NCBI RefSeq assembly: GCF_000496755.2
Contig: NZ_AYKS02000027.1
Span: forward strand, 1-53,388
DNA from: Serratia sp. DD3
Lineage (GTDB): Bacteria; Pseudomonadota; Gammaproteobacteria; Enterobacterales; Enterobacteriaceae
Direction of reading: 5' to 3'
DNA: 53,388 nt
In this document: one piece after another, positions 30,172 through 40,585 of the stretch
How the letters are laid out: each line of letters begins with the position of its first letter
Position numbering within the stretch: position 1 is the first letter of the stretch
Position numbers and translations under genes: made by a program
The notes under the pieces: model-generated
Databases searched by the model: none
What the model was told of the DNA's origin: nothing
What the model saw: only the letters and a program-made list of their open reading frames with translations

Positions 30172-30630
30172 ATGCAGATTTGGGTTGATGCGGATGCTTG
30201 TCCCAATGTTATCAAGGAGGTCCTGTTTCGTGCTGCCGAGCGTACCGCGATACTGGTTACCTTGGTGGCCAATCAACCTGTGCGTACCCCCCCATCGCGA
30301 TTTATCAATACATTGCAAGTGCCAGCAGGTTTTGACGTTGCGGACAACGAAATCGTGCGCCTTTGTCAAACCGCCGATCTGGTGGTCACTGCCGATATCC
30401 CACTCGCGGCAGAAGTCATAGAAAAAGGGGCTATTGCCCTCAATCCTCGCGGTGAACGCTATACGCCAGACACTATTCGTGAACGGCTCAATATCCGTGA
30501 CTTCCTCGATACATTACGTTCCAGCGGTATTCAAAGTGGTGGGCCAGCGCCGCTTAATCAACGTGAGCGCCAGCAGTTCGCTAATGAATTGGACAAATGG
30601 CTACAGCAAGCCAAGGGATCTTTGCGCTGA
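30172..30630 (+). CDS. yaiI: UPF0178 (DUF188) protein YaiI
   Basis: 152-residue cytosolic protein of the YaiI/YqxD family. The N-terminal [18 protein letters not shown] with clustered aspartates and [15 protein letters not shown] resemble a PIN-like nuclease fold; activity is not established. AGGGGAATAATA precedes the start. In E. coli yaiI lies elsewhere. Confidence 0.9.
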   Translation: MQIWVDADACPNVIKEVLFRAAERTAILVTLVANQPVRTPPSRFINTLQVPAGFDVADNEIVRLCQTADLVVTADIPLAAEVIEKGAIALNPRGERYTPDTIRERLNIRDFLDTLRSSGIQSGGPAPLNQRERQQFANELDKWLQQAKGSLR

Positions 30631-30853
30631 TAACGCCTGCCATCATGTGACAAATATGTGAATATTGTGTGAGCGACAGCTCAAAAACAAACCAATTTCG
30701 TGCTGATTTTTCCGTTAAAAACGCATTAAAAACCCATAATCACCCCCCTACTCATCATCAATAAAAAAATAACCTACTGATAAATAAAAATATTATCAGT
30801 AATGGCTATTTTACTGCTAATGAATAATCATGCCCCCAGCCCTAGTTGCGCTT

Positions 30854-30936
30854 ACCTGTATATACGGGTATATGTTAAAAAATGATTATTACACTGATGG
30901 TGTAGCCATAGGGATAGACCCATCCCTATCTACATC
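30854..30936 (+). promoter_or_regulatory. Operator-like palindrome and leader hairpin before the hisC-like gene
   Basis: The 332-base gap 30631-30962 is AT-rich. It holds a 16-base near-palindrome ACCTGTATATACGGGT (30854-30869), typical in shape of an operator for a dimeric repressor. It also holds an imperfect hairpin TGTAG-CC-ATAGGGAT-6-ATCCCTAT-CTACA (30901-30934) about 30 bases before the start codon. No regulator gene is adjacent, so the binding protein is unknown. Confidence 0.4.
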
Positions 30937-30962
30937 GTCTTAATCTAGAAGGATCTTATCCT

Positions 30963-32078
30963 ATGTATGCTTCAAACACATTTGCGCGTACTGAAGTACA
31001 AGCCCTCAGTAGTTACAATGCCGGACTCTCTATTGAAGCGGTACAAGCAAAATATGGTGTTTCACAGGTCGCCAAACTGGGCAGCAATGAGAATCCATTG
31101 GGGATTTCGCCAAAAGCCTTAGCCGCCTTGACGGCAGAAGCCCGTAATAGCGCACTTTATCCCGACCAATCTTGCCATCTATTGCGCACCGCGCTGGCTC
31201 ACAAACTGGCTATTGATGAAAAACGTTTGGTTTTCGGTAATGGCTCTGAAGATCTTATCAGCATACTCTGCCGGGTATTTCTCGATCATGGGGACCAGGT
31301 GGTCACCATTTTACCGTCTTTTGGCCTGCATATTATCTACCCACAAGCGGCTGGCGCTGAAGTGATCGGTGTTCCCATGGGGCCCGATATGCGTATTGAT
31401 GTACACGCATTGATGGCTGCAATAACACCGCGCACACGCATGCTGATGTTCTCATCCCCATCTAACCCAGTGGGTTCAGCACTTAACGGGGATGAACTGC
31501 AATATGTGATTGATCACTTGCCAGCCCATACTCTGCTGGTATTTGACGAGGCGTATTTTGAATATGCCAACGGTGAAACGGATTATCCCGACTGCCTGAA
31601 CATATTACAGAACAGCCAATGCCATTACGTGATTTTAAGAACGTTTTCTAAAGCTTATGCGTTAGCGGGATTACGCATCGGCTATGGTATTACCAGCGAT
31701 GCCACATTGGCAGACATGATTGACCGACTCCGTACTCCTTTCAATGTCAACCGCTGTGCTCAAGCGGCAGCTGTTGCTGCCCTGGCAGACACGGATCATT
31801 TGCTTGCCAGTGTCGAACATGTTCGCAGTGAACGACGCCGTATGGAGCAGGTTTTACAGCAGCATTTAGGGTTACAACCGATTCCATCGGTCACTAATTT
31901 TATATTTCTTGCCAGCCCAGTGGCGGTAAATACGGTGAATACGGCCTTATTGCAACAAGGGGTGATTATTAAACCTTGGCTTGAAACAGGCTATGACCGT
32001 TTTTTACGTGTTTCCGTTGGCAGCCGTAATGATAACAATATGTTCCTTCAGGCACTTGAGAAAGCGTTACACCAATAA
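30963..32078 (+). CDS. Histidinol-phosphate aminotransferase-like PLP enzyme (HisC family)
   Basis: Fold-type I aminotransferase of 371 residues, best described as a HisC paralogue. The PLP lysine lies in RTFSKAYALAGLRIGYG; the aspartate/tyrosine pair in VFDEAYFEYA, the N-terminal SNENPLGISPKAL and the C-terminal arginine in FLRVSVGS are all present. It is far from a his operon and is followed by an NCS1 permease, so its physiological amino donor may not be histidinol phosphate. GAAGGATCTTATCC precedes the start. A strong hairpin separates it from the permease. Confidence 0.8.
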   Translation: MYASNTFARTEVQALSSYNAGLSIEAVQAKYGVSQVAKLGSNENPLGISPKALAALTAEARNSALYPDQSCHLLRTALAHKLAIDEKRLVFGNGSEDLISILCRVFLDHGDQVVTILPSFGLHIIYPQAAGAEVIGVPMGPDMRIDVHALMAAITPRTRMLMFSSPSNPVGSALNGDELQYVIDHLPAHTLLVFDEAYFEYANGETDYPDCLNILQNSQCHYVILRTFSKAYALAGLRIGYGITSDATLADMIDRLRTPFNVNRCAQAAAVAALADTDHLLASVEHVRSERRRMEQVLQQHLGLQPIPSVTNFIFLASPVAVNTVNTALLQQGVIIKPWLETGYDRFLRVSVGSRNDNNMFLQALEKALHQ

Positions 32079-32104
32079 ATAGTGCCCGGTGATTTGGCTA
32101 ACCC

Positions 32105-32152
32105 ACCTTCGTTTATTCAGGTTGTATTCCCTACAACCTGAATATCGAAGGT
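32105..32152 (+). terminator. Long hairpin between the aminotransferase and permease genes
   Basis: ATTCAGGTTGTA-TTCCC-TACAACCTGAAT (32115-32143) is a perfect 12-bp stem, flanked by ACCTTCG (32105) and CGAAGGT (32146), which extend it past a small internal loop. No U-tract follows, so this may be a processing/stability element or an operator rather than a simple terminator. Confidence 0.5.
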
Positions 32153-32210
32153 TATAGTGAAATAGCGCCAAATCCTGAGAGATATATTCTACTCAAGAAT
32201 AAGGATAATT

Positions 32211-33596
32211 ATGACCACGACTAAAGCCACACCATTAATAGAATCACGCATCATCGATTTTATCCCTGAAAATGAAAGGCATGGCAGTCCATTCAGCCAA
32301 TTTACCCTCTGGTTTGGTGCCAACCTGCAAATTACCGCTATTGTGACCGGTGCATTAGCGGTGGTTCTTGGTGGGGATGCCTTTTGGTCCATTATCGGTT
32401 TAATGATAGGCCAGTTAATTGGCGGGGTCATCATGGCGTTGCATGGTATGCAAGGGCCAAAACTCGGCTTACCCCAGATGATTTCCAGCCGAGTGCAATT
32501 CGGTGTGCTTGGGGCCTCTATTCCGATTGTCTTAGTCTGCGCACTCTACATGGGGTTCAATACCATCGGTATTATCCTAGCCGGGCAAGCGATCTCCCAT
32601 TTGGCCAGTGTCAGCAATACTGCCGGGATATTGACTTTTTCTGTCATCATTATTATCTCTGCCATGATTGGTTACCGCTTTATTCATCGTCTAGGGCGTA
32701 TAGCAACTATCTTTGGCATCGTGGCATTTACCTATCTTTTTATTCGCCTGCTGTCTGTTAATGATATTTCTTTACTGCTGGATAACCGTTCTTTTGCCTG
32801 GGATAAATTTCTGATTGCTATTTCGCTATCTGCATCGTGGCAAATTGCGTTTTCTCCTTATGCATCTGACTACTCGCGCTACTTACCCAGTAATACACCA
32901 TCGTCGAAAGTTTTCCTCGCTATCTGGTTAGGATCGGTTGGCGGCTCGCAAATTTCGATGGTACTGGGGGTGTTTGCCGCTGCATTAGCGGGCAATCACT
33001 TTGCTGGCAATGAAGTTGGTTATATCGTCAGCCTCGGGGCCAACGGTATCATGGCTGCCCTGATCTATTTCAGCATCGCTTTTGGTAAAATCACCATCTC
33101 GACACTGAATGCCTACGGTTGCCTAATGTGTCTGACAACCATTATCAGTGGTTTTAAAGGCCATATCAGCTACAATAGATACCAGCGACTTGCGGTGGTT
33201 ATTTTTATTGTTGGTGTTTCTACCTGCCTGGCGTTTCTGGCTAAAGATGATTTTTTAAACGCGCTCAGAGCATTTCTGCTGTTCTTACTCGCCCTCTTCA
33301 CCCCCTGGGCCGCCATTAACCTCACTAGTTTCTATTTTGTTGCTAAAGGTCATTATGACAAGGCTGCATTGATGGATCCGAATGGCTGCTATGGTCGCTG
33401 GAATATTTTCGGTATCAGCATCTATTTGCTCGGTGTGCTGATTCAGGTCCCATTTATTTCCACTACACTGTATACCGGCCCGCTGTATGATTTTATCGGC
33501 ACAGATATCTCCTGGATTGTTGGATTAATGATACCAGCCATACTCTATATTACCTTTGGCAAAAACGTTGCTCTGCGGCAGGCTACCGCCACTTAA
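32211..33596 (+). CDS. NCS1 family purine/cytosine permease
   Basis: Inner-membrane nucleobase:cation symporter of 461 residues with about 12 hydrophobic segments. The N terminus RIIDFIPENERHGSPFSQFTLWFGANLQ is characteristic of the purine-cytosine permease group, as is SPYASDYSRYLP in the middle. Substrate could be a nucleobase, allantoin or a related heterocycle and cannot be told from sequence. AATAAGGATAATT gives the ribosome binding site. Its 3' neighbour mmuP has a separate promoter region. Confidence 0.8.
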   Translation: MTTTKATPLIESRIIDFIPENERHGSPFSQFTLWFGANLQITAIVTGALAVVLGGDAFWSIIGLMIGQLIGGVIMALHGMQGPKLGLPQMISSRVQFGVLGASIPIVLVCALYMGFNTIGIILAGQAISHLASVSNTAGILTFSVIIIISAMIGYRFIHRLGRIATIFGIVAFTYLFIRLLSVNDISLLLDNRSFAWDKFLIAISLSASWQIAFSPYASDYSRYLPSNTPSSKVFLAIWLGSVGGSQISMVLGVFAAALAGNHFAGNEVGYIVSLGANGIMAALIYFSIAFGKITISTLNAYGCLMCLTTIISGFKGHISYNRYQRLAVVIFIVGVSTCLAFLAKDDFLNALRAFLLFLLALFTPWAAINLTSFYFVAKGHYDKAALMDPNGCYGRWNIFGISIYLLGVLIQVPFISTTLYTGPLYDFIGTDISWIVGLMIPAILYITFGKNVALRQATAT

Positions 33597-33716
33597 GGCC
33601 AATATATCGCCTGACATCTCGACGGCAAGCTGCCAGCCGAAACCTCAAGGATGAGGTTTATTCATTCATCAAGTTGCTAACCTTGCCATTAACGCAATAG
33701 TAAGGATACGTTGATT

Positions 33717-33759
33717 TAAGCGTCTATTAAGGGTATACCTATTAGCCATATAGACGTCT
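33717..33759 (+). promoter_or_regulatory. MetJ operator (met box) upstream of mmuP
   Basis: AGACGTCT at 33752-33759 is a perfect met box; AAGCGTCT at 33717-33724 matches it at six of eight bases. MetJ with S-adenosylmethionine represses methionine genes at tandem met boxes, which fits the mmuP-mmuM genes starting at 33770. Confidence 0.7.
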
Positions 33760-33769
33760 AAATGGATGA

Positions 33770-35191
33770 ATGACCATGCAATCTGTAGCGCCCATTGAAG
33801 GGAAGTTCAAACGCACCATGAAAACCCGGCATCTGGTGATGCTGTCTCTGGGTGGTGTTATCGGCACCGGGCTGTTTTTCAATACTGGCTATATCATTTC
33901 CACTACCGGGGCACTCGGCACCTTGTTGGCCTATTTAATCGGTGCCTTGGTGGTTTATCTGGTGATGCTGTGTCTGGGGGAGCTTGCCGTCGCCATGCCG
34001 GAAACCGGTGCATTTCATATCTATGCGGCACGCTATCTTGGCCCAGCCACGGGCTATACCGTCGCCTGGTTATATTGGCTCACCTGGACGGTGGCGCTAG
34101 GATCCAGTCTCACCGCCGCGGGTTTCTGCATGCAATACTGGTTTCCACAATCCCCAGTGTGGTTGTGGTGTTTGATCTTCTGCACCATCATTTTTCTGCT
34201 TAATACCATTACCACCCGCTTTTTTGCTGAGAGCGAATTCTGGTTCTCACTGATCAAAGTGATCACTATTCTGGCCTTTATTGTGTTGGGTGGTGCTGCG
34301 GTATTTGGTCTGTTACCGATGAAAGACGGCAGCCCCGCCCCCTTCCTGCATAACCTGACTTCATCCGGTTGGTTGCCCCATGGCACATTACCCATTCTGA
34401 TGACCATGGTGGCGGTCAATTTTGCCTTTTCCGGTACCGAACTGATCGGTATTGCCGCCGGTGAAACCGAAAATCCAGAAAAAGTCATCCCGTTGGCTAT
34501 TCGCACCACGGTATTGCGTTTGGTGGTATTTTTTATCGGTACCGTATTTATTTTGGCGGCGTTGATCCCAATGGAACAGGCGGGTGTGGTTAAAAGCCCC
34601 TTTGTGCAGGTATTTGAACGTATTGGCGTGCCTTATGCGGCTGATATTTTTAATTTTGTTATCCTGACGGCGATTCTCTCCGCAGCGAACTCCGGGCTGT
34701 ATGCGTCAGGGCGGATGTTGTGGTCGCTAGCCAATCAACGTACATTGCCAGCCTATTTCTCGCGCCTGAATGCTCGGGGCATTCCCATCAATGCACTGAC
34801 TTTCAGTATGCTCGGTGGTGTACTGGCCCTACTGACCAGCGTGATCGCCCCTGATACCGTGTTTGTCGCACTGTCTGCTATATCCGGCTTTGCGGTAGTC
34901 GCCGTATGGCTGAGTATCTGTGCCTCACACTATGCTTTCCGTCGCCATTACCTGCGCAGTGGTCAACCGATAGAAGGGCTGAAGTACCGCGCCCCAGGTT
35001 ATCCACTAACCCCAATCGTCGGGTTCATACTCTGTTTATTGGCTTGTATTGGTCTAGCATTTGATCCAGAACAACGAGTGGCCTTATTTTGTGGCCTGCC
35101 ATTCGTTGCTCTCTGTTATCTGGTCTATTATCTGACGCGCAGCAGCGGTCAAAAAGGCACACTGAATAGCGGAGAAGAACATGTCAGTTAA
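33770..35191 (+). CDS. mmuP: S-methylmethionine permease MmuP
   Basis: Amino acid-polyamine-organocation transporter of 473 residues with about 12 membrane segments. The family signature [20 protein letters not shown] is at the N terminus and [19 protein letters not shown] in the middle. Assignment to S-methylmethionine rests on the overlapping mmuM gene and the met box. ATG 33776 (MQSVAP) is an alternative start. Its stop lies within the first codons of mmuM (11-base overlap). Confidence 0.92.
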   Translation: MTMQSVAPIEGKFKRTMKTRHLVMLSLGGVIGTGLFFNTGYIISTTGALGTLLAYLIGALVVYLVMLCLGELAVAMPETGAFHIYAARYLGPATGYTVAWLYWLTWTVALGSSLTAAGFCMQYWFPQSPVWLWCLIFCTIIFLLNTITTRFFAESEFWFSLIKVITILAFIVLGGAAVFGLLPMKDGSPAPFLHNLTSSGWLPHGTLPILMTMVAVNFAFSGTELIGIAAGETENPEKVIPLAIRTTVLRLVVFFIGTVFILAALIPMEQAGVVKSPFVQVFERIGVPYAADIFNFVILTAILSAANSGLYASGRMLWSLANQRTLPAYFSRLNARGIPINALTFSMLGGVLALLTSVIAPDTVFVALSAISGFAVVAVWLSICASHYAFRRHYLRSGQPIEGLKYRAPGYPLTPIVGFILCLLACIGLAFDPEQRVALFCGLPFVALCYLVYYLTRSSGQKGTLNSGEEHVS

Positions 35192-36116
35192 TAACCCTCT
35201 CACCCCACTGCTGGCGAATAACCGCACCTTGGTGCTAGACGGTGCCCTCGCCACTGAGTTGGAAGCGCGCGGCTGTGACCTCAGTGATCCGTTGTGGTCA
35301 GCAAAAGTGCTGATTGAAAACCCGCAACTGATTTATCAGGTACATCTTGATTACTTCAATGCAGGGGCACAATGCGCCATTACTGCCAGCTATCAAGCGA
35401 CACCACAAGGCTTTCAACGCCGTGGACTCAATGAGCAGCAGTCGCTGGCACTGATCGCCAAAAGCGTAAAACTGGCACAACAGGCGCGAGATGATTATCT
35501 GGCTCAACAGCCGCAAGCCTTGCCGTTGTTGATCGCCGGTTCTGTCGGCCCTTATGGTGCTTATCTGGCAAACGGCTCGGAATATCGTGGCGATTACCAT
35601 TTGCCACCCAATGAAATGGCGGCTTTCCATCGCCCTAGAATCGCAGCACTGGCCAAAGCAGGCGTTGACCTGCTGGCCTGCGAAACCCTGCCCTCATTGG
35701 CTGAATTACAAGCACTGCTTAAACTGTTGCACGAATTCCCCACCTTGGGCGCCTGGTTCTCCTTCACCTTGCAAGACAGCCACCACTTGAGTGATGGTTC
35801 ACCGTTGAAGCTGGTGATGGAGCGGCTGGCGGACAATCCGCAAGTGTTAGCGGTGGGGATCAACTGTATCGCATTGGACAGTGTCACCCCGGCGTTACAG
35901 CAATTGGCGACATTGAGTGATAAACCGTTAGTGGTTTACCCGAATTCTGGCGAACACTACGATGCGGTCAGTAAAACCTGGCATGGTTGTGGCACAGAGC
36001 AAAACCAGTTGAACAGTCAAATCAGAGAGTGGCAGCGTGCGGGTGCCCGGTTGATCGGCGGTTGTTGCCGCACCACTCCGGCAGATATTCAAGCTATTGC
36101 GCAACAGTGCCATTAA
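35181..36116 (+). CDS. mmuM: Homocysteine S-methyltransferase MmuM
   Basis: Cytosolic zinc enzyme transferring a methyl group from S-methylmethionine (or SAM) to homocysteine, giving methionine. 311 residues. Zinc cysteines lie in [10 protein letters not shown] and [11 protein letters not shown]; the N-terminal [18 protein letters not shown] is typical. Overlaps mmuP. The stop codon is followed at once by a TAGA tandem repeat and a strong terminator. Confidence 0.95.
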   Translation: MSVNNPLTPLLANNRTLVLDGALATELEARGCDLSDPLWSAKVLIENPQLIYQVHLDYFNAGAQCAITASYQATPQGFQRRGLNEQQSLALIAKSVKLAQQARDDYLAQQPQALPLLIAGSVGPYGAYLANGSEYRGDYHLPPNEMAAFHRPRIAALAKAGVDLLACETLPSLAELQALLKLLHEFPTLGAWFSFTLQDSHHLSDGSPLKLVMERLADNPQVLAVGINCIALDSVTPALQQLATLSDKPLVVYPNSGEHYDAVSKTWHGCGTEQNQLNSQIREWQRAGARLIGGCCRTTPADIQAIAQQCH

Positions 36117-36143
36117 TAGATAGATAGATAGGTAGATAGATAA
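36117..36143 (+). repeat. TAGA tetranucleotide tandem repeat
   Basis: Six tetramer units (TAGA three times, TAGG, TAGA twice) ending in TAA follow the mmuM stop codon directly. It is short and noncoding, a possible site of replication slippage without effect on a reading frame. Confidence 0.85.
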
Positions 36144-36177
36144 CCCGCCTGGTCGCCAACTTAAGCGACCAGGCGGG
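36144..36177. terminator. Bidirectional hairpin between mmuM and maeB
   Basis: CCCGCCTGGTCGC (36144-36156) and GCGACCAGGCGGG (36165-36177) form a perfect 13-bp stem with an 8-base loop, between two convergent genes. It lacks long U-tracts but is very stable. Confidence 0.75.
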
Positions 36178-36185
36178 GCTACTGA

Positions 36186-38465
36186 TTACAGTGCTGTCGT
36201 CTGCGCCTCCACCACCGCCAGCGCCACCATGTTGACTATGCGGCGTACTGAAGCCACCGGCGTCAGGATATGTACCGGTTTAGAAACCCCCATCAACACC
36301 GGCCCTACGGTCACCCCTTCAGAAGAAGAGACTCGCAGTAGGTTATAACTGATACGTGCCGCTTCCATATTCGGCATGATCAGGATATTCGCCGCGCCTT
36401 TCAGTGGGCTGTCAGGCATCAAGTTATGACGAATGCTTTCCACCAGGGCAGCATCACCATGCATCTCACCATCAATCTCCAACTCTGGTGCCCGCTCACG
36501 TACCAACGCCAGCGTTTCACGCATTTTGGTTGCCGTTGGGCAATTGGCAGAGCCAAAATTGGAATGGGATAACAGGGCTACCTTCGGCTCAATACCGAAA
36601 CGCCGCACCGTATTGGCCGCCATCAGCGTGATTTCTGCCAATTGTTCCGCCGTTGGGTCATCGTTGACATAGGTGTCAGTGATAAATGTATTGCCACTCG
36701 GTAGCATCAGCGCATTCATCGCCCCCGCCACATGCACCCCATCACGGAACCCCAATACCTGTTCCACCACCTCATAATGTTCATGGTAGCTACCGATGGT
36801 GCCGCAGATCATGGCATCGGCTTCCCCACGGTGCACCATAATGGCGGCGATCAAGGTGGGATTAGCCATCACGGCACGGCGCGCCTGCTCCTGTGACACA
36901 CCACGGCGTTTCATCAGTTGATAATATTCTTGCCAATACTCTTTAAAACGCGGATCAGACAGGTTATTCACCACATCAAAGTCTTTACCAGGCGTCAATT
37001 GCAAGCCCTGTTTCTTCAGACGCATTTCGATAACGTCCGGCCGCCCGATCAGAATAGGATGTGCCAACCCTTGTGCCACCAGCTCTTGCGTAGCATGCAG
37101 TACGCGCTCTTCTTCCCCTTCTGCCAGTACCACACGTTTCATGTCCTTCTTCGCCTGCGAGAAGATCGGTTTCATAAACAGGTTGGTTTTGTAAACAAAC
37201 TGGGTCAGATGTTCTACATAGGCGGCAAAGTTTTCAATCGGACGCAAGGCGACACCGGAATCCATGGCCGCCTTGGCCACTGCCGGTGCAATTTTGACAA
37301 TCAAGCGGGGATCAAAAGGCTTTGGAATAATATATTCTGGGCCAAAGCTCAGATCCTGATCACCATAAGCGGAAGCCACCACATCACTCTGTTCCGCCAT
37401 CGCCAGATCAGCAATGGCATGCACACAAGCCAGTTTCATCTCTTCGTTGATGGTGGTAGCCCCTACGTCCAGTGCACCACGGAAGATAAAGGGGAAACAG
37501 AGAACGTTATTGACCTGGTTAGGATAGTCGGAACGGCCGGTACAAATAATGGCATCTGGGCGGACCGCTTTAGCCAGCGGCGGCAGGATTTCCGGTTCAG
37601 GGTTAGCCAACGCCATAATCAGCGGGTCTTTGGCCATGGTTTTCACCATATCCGGCGTCAAAACGCCAGGGCCGGAGCAACCTAGGAAAATATCGGCGTT
37701 AGGAATCACTTCCCCCAGCGTGCGCAGGCCTTGGTCTGCAACGGCATACACGGCTTTGTTATCTTCCATATTGGTGTCACGGCCTTTATAGATAACCCCT
37801 CTGGAGTCACAAACCGTAATGTTCTGCTTGCTCATCCCCAGTGCGACCAGCAGATTGAGGCAGGCAATGGAAGCGGCACCGGCACCTGACACCACCAGTT
37901 TGACGTCAGCGATATTTTTCTTCACCACTCGCAAGCCGTTCAACACTGCGGCGGTGGTGATAATCGCAGTACCATGTTGATCATCATGGAACACCGGGAT
38001 CTTCATGCGTTCGCGCAGTTTCTTTTCAATATAAAAGCATTCTGGTGCCTTGATATCTTCCAGGTTGATACCACCAAAGGTCGGCTCCAGTGCGGCGATG
38101 ATGTCGACCAGTTTATCGGGATCATGTTCGTCCACTTCGATGTCGAACACATCAATACCGGAAAACTTCTTAAACAGAACCCCTTTTCCCTCCATCACCG
38201 GCTTACCCGCCAGTGCGCCGATATTCCCCAGCCCCAGTACCGCCGTGCCGTTGGAGATCACCGCCACCAGGTTGCCTTTTGCGGTGTACTTGTAGGCGGC
38301 CTGTGGATCGTCAGCAATTTCCAGGCAAGGCGCTGCTACGCCGGGTGAATAAGCCAAAGCCAGATCGCGCTGCGTAGCCAGTGGTTTAGTTGGCGATACC
38401 TGAATCTTCCCGGGGATGGGAAACTGATGGAAATCAAGAGCACTCTGTTTGAGTTGTTCGTCCAT
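36186..38465 (-). CDS. maeB: NADP-dependent malic enzyme MaeB
   Basis: Oxidative decarboxylation of malate to pyruvate with NADP+, supplying NADPH. 759 residues in two parts: malic enzyme (residues 1 to about 425; [24 protein letters not shown], and the NADP fold [20 protein letters not shown]) and a C-terminal phosphotransacetylase-like domain (about 430-759; [31 protein letters not shown]), thought to be regulatory. The start at 38465 follows AAGGACCCCATA. From 38466 to 38779 no gene or terminator is recognised. Confidence 0.96.
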   Translation of the reverse strand: MDEQLKQSALDFHQFPIPGKIQVSPTKPLATQRDLALAYSPGVAAPCLEIADDPQAAYKYTAKGNLVAVISNGTAVLGLGNIGALAGKPVMEGKGVLFKKFSGIDVFDIEVDEHDPDKLVDIIAALEPTFGGINLEDIKAPECFYIEKKLRERMKIPVFHDDQHGTAIITTAAVLNGLRVVKKNIADVKLVVSGAGAASIACLNLLVALGMSKQNITVCDSRGVIYKGRDTNMEDNKAVYAVADQGLRTLGEVIPNADIFLGCSGPGVLTPDMVKTMAKDPLIMALANPEPEILPPLAKAVRPDAIICTGRSDYPNQVNNVLCFPFIFRGALDVGATTINEEMKLACVHAIADLAMAEQSDVVASAYGDQDLSFGPEYIIPKPFDPRLIVKIAPAVAKAAMDSGVALRPIENFAAYVEHLTQFVYKTNLFMKPIFSQAKKDMKRVVLAEGEEERVLHATQELVAQGLAHPILIGRPDVIEMRLKKQGLQLTPGKDFDVVNNLSDPRFKEYWQEYYQLMKRRGVSQEQARRAVMANPTLIAAIMVHRGEADAMICGTIGSYHEHYEVVEQVLGFRDGVHVAGAMNALMLPSGNTFITDTYVNDDPTAEQLAEITLMAANTVRRFGIEPKVALLSHSNFGSANCPTATKMRETLALVRERAPELEIDGEMHGDAALVESIRHNLMPDSPLKGAANILIMPNMEAARISYNLLRVSSSEGVTVGPVLMGVSKPVHILTPVASVRRIVNMVALAVVEAQTTAL

Positions 38466-38779
38466 TATGGGGTCCTTGTTTTCTACTATGTATGTTGAGG
38501 TAAAGCATTAATCTGCAACCAGTATAGTGAGATAAATGTTCCAAACTTTGAAGCACCCCGTAACCTTGAGTAAAATTCGCAAATAAAAGTTCAATTACAC
38601 TTATCGAGCACCATTATTTTGTGTTACCGGTGTGGCGATGGCCGGATAGGTCGGCCAAGGGGATTTGCAACGCAGCAAAGGGGGGCTTTGTTACCAGAAC
38701 CACCTGTAGGGATAATTTTATCAATATTTACCCCCTGATTTACTCCTGCGATTAGCGCGGTCACTGTAAAGCCAAAAAA

Positions 38780-39355
38780 TTACGCCATCAGTTGGGTTAT
38801 CTGTAGATGTTGTAACAGCATAATGGTTTTGCCATCTTTGAGGCGGCCATCAGCGATCATCGCGATAGCGTCGCTAAAGGGCAGCTCCACCACGTCAATA
38901 TCTTCATCTTCAATACCGCCGCCTGCGCTAGTGCGTTCGCTATCTTGATACTCGGCAATAAAGAAATGGATCAACTCCGTCACTCCCCCGGGTGACATAT
39001 AGGCTTCAAAAACTTTTTTCACCTCGGTTAGCTGAAAACCGGTCTCTTCCATCGCTTCACGGCGGACGCACTGCTCCGGGGAGTCATTATCCAGCAGCCC
39101 GGCACAAGCCTCCAACAACATGCCACTGGTGTTGCCGTTAAGGTAGGTCGGCATTCGGAATTGGTTGATTAATACCACGGTGCCCTTGGCACGGTTATAC
39201 AACAAAATAGTGGCCCCGTTGCCGCGATCATAAACTTCACGTACCTGCTCAACGGAACCCCCTTTTTCCCTTTTTAAATCATAGGTGTATTTATTCAGTG
39301 TGTACCAATTATCCGACAGCAGCTCTTGCCTGATGTTTTCAATTTTCGATGACAT
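38780..39355 (-). CDS. nudK: GDP-mannose pyrophosphatase NudK
   Basis: Nudix hydrolase of 191 residues splitting GDP-mannose to GMP and mannose 1-phosphate. The Nudix box [20 protein letters not shown] (about residues 85-104) has the required REAMEE core. N-terminal [15 protein letters not shown] and the insert [15 protein letters not shown] fit NudK. It lies downstream of the nap operon but is separated by a strong terminator. Confidence 0.92.
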   Translation of the reverse strand: MSSKIENIRQELLSDNWYTLNKYTYDLKREKGGSVEQVREVYDRGNGATILLYNRAKGTVVLINQFRMPTYLNGNTSGMLLEACAGLLDNDSPEQCVRREAMEETGFQLTEVKKVFEAYMSPGGVTELIHFFIAEYQDSERTSAGGGIEDEDIDVVELPFSDAIAMIADGRLKDGKTIMLLQHLQITQLMA

Positions 39356-39416
39356 GGATCTTTTCCATTAGCGGGCTGATTGGCAAATAGCAAAGCGCAA
39401 CCCTGAAAAATTTGCA

Positions 39417-39458
39417 ATAAAAAACCCCGTAGGCCATTTCGCACCACGGGGTTTTTTT
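39417..39458 (-). terminator. Terminator of the nap operon
   Basis: ACCCCGT / ACGGGGT with an additional GG/CC pair, flanked by A-tracts and T-tracts on both sides, gives a strong hairpin with six or more U in either direction. It lies between napC and nudK. Confidence 0.85.
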
Positions 39459-39520
39459 AGCCAAACTTAAAAACCGTTTGGCACTATGGGGTTTTGCTAG
39501 CCAAACTTAAAAGCCGTTTG
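39441..39520 (-). repeat. 40-bp tandem duplication of the napC 3' end
   Basis: Positions 39441-39480 and 39481-39520 are two adjacent 40-base units matching at 35 positions. The proximal unit contains the last codons of napC (PNGF) and its stop; the distal unit repeats them outside the gene, together with the right arm of the terminator. Confidence 0.8.
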
Positions 39521-40124
39521 GCACTTCGCGCATATCGGGCAGTTTATGTGCAATCCCTTTATGGCAATCAATACAGCTTTTGCCTTCGTTAATCGCCTGG
39601 TTATGCATTTTGGCCGCCACAGTTTTCTGTGCGCTAAGGTCCATATACTCAAAGTTATGGCAGTTACGGCACTCCTGCGACTTATTGGCCTTCATCCGCG
39701 CCCATTCGTTGCTGGCCATGGTCAGACGATGTTCCTCAAACTTCTGCGGTGTGTCGATCAGGCCAAATACCTTGGCATACAACTCTTTGCTGGCCTTGAT
39801 CTTACGCAGCATTTTCGGCCCCCACTCATGGGGAACATGGCAGTCCGGGCAGGTCGCACGCACACCGCTACGGTTGCTGTAGTGCACGCTTTCCATATAC
39901 TCCTCGTAGACGGTAGAGCGCATTTCATGGCAACTGATACAGAACTGCTCGGTGTTAGCCGCCTCCATACCGGTGTTAAAGCCCCCCCAAAAGAGAATAC
40001 CCCCCACAAAACCGATCAATAGCAGCGTTCCCAAGGCCAGACGACTCGGTCGACGCCACCAGCGCCATATACGGCGGATCAAACCGACCTTTTTCTCGGA
40101 TACTGCATTGTTACCTTCAGACAT
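39507..40124 (-). CDS. napC: Tetraheme quinol dehydrogenase NapC
   Basis: Membrane-anchored NapC/NirT cytochrome oxidising quinol and passing electrons to NapB. One N-terminal membrane helix (about residues 31-52), then four CxxCH motifs: CISCHE, CPDCHV, CRNCHN and CIDCHK. 205 residues. Start 11 bases after the napB stop, with GGGGGAG upstream. Last gene of napFDAGHBC; its final codons lie in a duplicated 40-bp unit. Confidence 0.95.
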   Translation of the reverse strand: MSEGNNAVSEKKVGLIRRIWRWWRRPSRLALGTLLLIGFVGGILFWGGFNTGMEAANTEQFCISCHEMRSTVYEEYMESVHYSNRSGVRATCPDCHVPHEWGPKMLRKIKASKELYAKVFGLIDTPQKFEEHRLTMASNEWARMKANKSQECRNCHNFEYMDLSAQKTVAAKMHNQAINEGKSCIDCHKGIAHKLPDMREVPNGF

Positions 40125-40135
40125 AACTCCCCCGC

Positions 40136-40585
40136 TTAGTGCCCAAAGCCCTGCATCGGCTTGAAATCATTACCGATAATAGGTGCGGCATTGGTTTGTG
40201 GTACGTGACATTGCAAACAGAAATAACGGCGAGGGGCCACTTCCCCCAATACTTTGCCATCACTGTCCATAAAGTGTGTCGGGCTGATACGGGGTGCCCC
40301 GGTGGTACGATAACTCCCCACCCCATGGCACTGCAGGCAACGGTTGGTATTCTTGGTAACCTGATAACCATCAATACTGTGGGGGATCATCGGTGGTTGA
40401 TTGACGTAATTTAATGCCATCTTTTCCTGCTGCTTAGGCATTTTGATCTGCCCTTCAACAGTTCCGGAAACCTCTGGCGATTGCTGGAGATCCACATCAC
40501 TGGCTGCAAATGCCAAACTTGCCACTATCAGTGATAACAGCGCGCCCCATAAGGAAAGCTGCTTTTTCACAACACTGCTTTTCAT
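40136..40585 (-). CDS. napB: Diheme cytochrome c NapB
   Basis: Small periplasmic electron-transfer subunit of nitrate reductase, partner of NapA. 149 residues: Sec signal peptide (about 1-27), then two heme motifs CLQCHG and CLQCHV with the axial histidines expected in [10 protein letters not shown] and ISPTHF. Start overlaps the napH stop as ATGA. Confidence 0.95.
   Translation of the reverse strand: MKSSVVKKQLSLWGALLSLIVASLAFAASDVDLQQSPEVSGTVEGQIKMPKQQEKMALNYVNQPPMIPHSIDGYQVTKNTNRCLQCHGVGSYRTTGAPRISPTHFMDSDGKVLGEVAPRRYFCLQCHVPQTNAAPIIGNDFKPMQGFGH

Noticed and set aside
36918..37685. A 255-codon plus-strand open frame opposite maeB
   Set aside because: It is an antisense shadow of maeB; its composition rich in His and Phe reflects the complementary codons.
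39417..39520. Reading the repeats after napC as an insertion-sequence end
   Set aside because: They are direct tandem copies of the gene's own 3' end; no inverted terminal repeats or transposase are present.
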